Below are positions 63,408 through 64,000 of a stretch of 64,000 nucleotides of DNA, in pieces. The number at the start of each line of letters is the position of its first letter. Position 1 is the stretch's first letter. The notes beneath the pieces are model-generated. The model searched no databases, had not been told where the DNA came from, and saw nothing but the letters and a program-made list of their open reading frames with translations. The translations under genes and the position numbers were made by a program. Origin of the DNA: Candidatus Competibacteraceae bacterium (GTDB lineage: Bacteria; Pseudomonadota; Gammaproteobacteria; Competibacterales; Competibacteraceae); assembly GCA_016712625.1 (NCBI GenBank), contig JADJQQ010000001.1:62001-126000 (forward strand), given 5' to 3'.

Positions 63408-64000
63408 TCAAGCCAGGGCGCGGAACACAACGGTACCGTTGGTGCCACCGAATCCGAAGGAATTCGACAGCACGACCTTGATCGGCCGCTCCTGCGCGAC
63501 GTGCGGAACATAATTCAAATCGCAGCCCGGTTCTGGGTTATCCAGATTGATGGTCGGGGGAGCCACCTGATCGCGCATCGCCAGGATGGAGAAGATGGCT
63601 TCGACGCCACCGGCGGCACCCAGCAGGTGGCCGGTCATCGACTTGGTGGAGCTCATCGCCAACCGGTAAGCGTGCTCTCCAAATACCGCCTTGGCGGCGT
63701 CGCTCTCGATCTTGTCGCCGGCCGGCGTCGAAGTGCCGTGCGCATTGATGTAATCGACCGCATCGGGATTGATCCGCGCATCACGCAAGGCTTGGGCCAT
63801 CGCCCGGCGGGCGCCGTCGCCATCTGGCGGCGGCAAGGTCATGTGGTAGGCGTCGCCGCTCATCCCAAAGCCAATCAACTCGGCATAAATGCGGGCGCCG
63901 CGCCGTTTCGCATGTTCGTATTCCTCCAACACCAAAACCCCCGCGCCGTCGCTTAGCACGAAGCCATCGCGATCCTTATCCCAGGGTCGGCTGGCTTTCT
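63408..64000 (-). CDS. fabF: Beta-ketoacyl-ACP synthase II FabF, 5' partial
   Basis: FabF elongates acyl-ACP in fatty acid synthesis. The stop lies at 63408 and the frame runs off the window edge, so only about the C-terminal 197 residues are visible. They contain FVLSDGAGVLVLEEYEHAK, the first catalytic histidine in INAHGTSTPAGDKIE, the second in SSTKSMTGHLLGAAGGVE, and the glycine-rich end SNSFGFGGTNGTVVF. The active-site cysteine is outside the window. It precedes mltG in the fab-mltG-tmk-holB order of gammaproteobacteria; the pabC gene often found between them is absent. Confidence 0.95.
   Translation of the reverse strand, partial: KASRPWDKDRDGFVLSDGAGVLVLEEYEHAKRRGARIYAELIGFGMSGDAYHMTLPPPDGDGARRAMAQALRDARINPDAVDYINAHGTSTPAGDKIESDAAKAVFGEHAYRLAMSSTKSMTGHLLGAAGGVEAIFSILAMRDQVAPPTINLDNPEPGCDLNYVPHVAQERPIKVVLSNSFGFGGTNGTVVFRALA

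Overview
The window is a dense, mostly G+C-rich bacterial chromosome segment. Its gene neighbourhoods are those of a gammaproteobacterium: rpsF-priB-rpsR-DUF2232-rplI-dnaB-radA, aat-bpt next to ftsK, guaB-guaA divergent from xseA, and fabF-mltG-tmk-holB-pilZ-tatD. The genus cannot be settled from sequence reading alone. Citrate lyase plus much acyl-CoA metabolism would suit a storage-polymer-forming or metabolically versatile gammaproteobacterium, but this is inference. There is no rRNA, CRISPR array, insertion sequence or prophage. One tRNA gene, tRNA-Ser(CGA), is present.

Layout. 1-4.9 kb (+): citrate lyase operon citC(partial)-D-E-F-X-G, giving the enzyme and the machinery that makes and loads its prosthetic group. 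4.9-6.1 kb: AT-rich gap and a secreted Cys/His protein of unknown function. 6.1-8.9 kb (-): ftsK, broken by a frameshift. 9.2-11.8 kb (+): FemAB/GNAT-like gene, aat and bpt (N-degron pathway). 11.8-14.9 kb: AT-rich pair, an orphan TAXI binding protein facing an ExeA-like AAA ATPase with a membrane anchor. 15.2-17.5 kb (-): cstA-ybdD. 17.7-22.1 kb (-): RND efflux pair without an outer-membrane channel. 22.2-25.1 kb (-): cobU-cobT-cobC-cobS, the lower-ligand half of cobalamin synthesis. 25.7-31.2 kb (+): ribosomal protein and replication/repair block. 31.2-33 kb: tRNA-Ser and a repeat-rich TPR membrane protein. 33-38.7 kb (-): guaB-guaA-hybrid histidine kinase-tadA. 38.8-43.7 kb: xseA, alpha/beta hydrolase, fadD, Bcp-type peroxiredoxin. 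44-47.5 kb (+): PP2C phosphatase and a transmembrane Ser/Thr kinase fused to an FGE-like domain. 47.6-57 kb: acyl-CoA block (MaoC hydratase, AcuI-type reductase, EtfBA, acyl-CoA dehydrogenase, malonyl-CoA decarboxylase, VolA-like lipase). 57.2-58.9 kb (+): ettA. 58.9-64 kb (-): fabF(partial)-mltG-tmk-holB-pilZ-tatD-nudL.

Five conserved genes are broken. ftsK, guaB, xseA and the Ser/Thr kinase each carry a one-base length error in a homopolymer run. guaB has a second frameshift, and mltG lacks about 34 bases. Several of these genes are normally indispensable, and the lesions restore to perfect family sequence with one base. Homopolymer sequencing error is therefore the leading explanation, and these genes are annotated as single loci with a break rather than as separate genes.

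The most distinctive biology is the PP2C/kinase-FGE pair, whose FGE-like domain lacks the catalytic cysteines; the ExeA-like ATPase with a pentapeptide-repeat linker; and the TPR membrane protein with three 66-bp tandem repeats.
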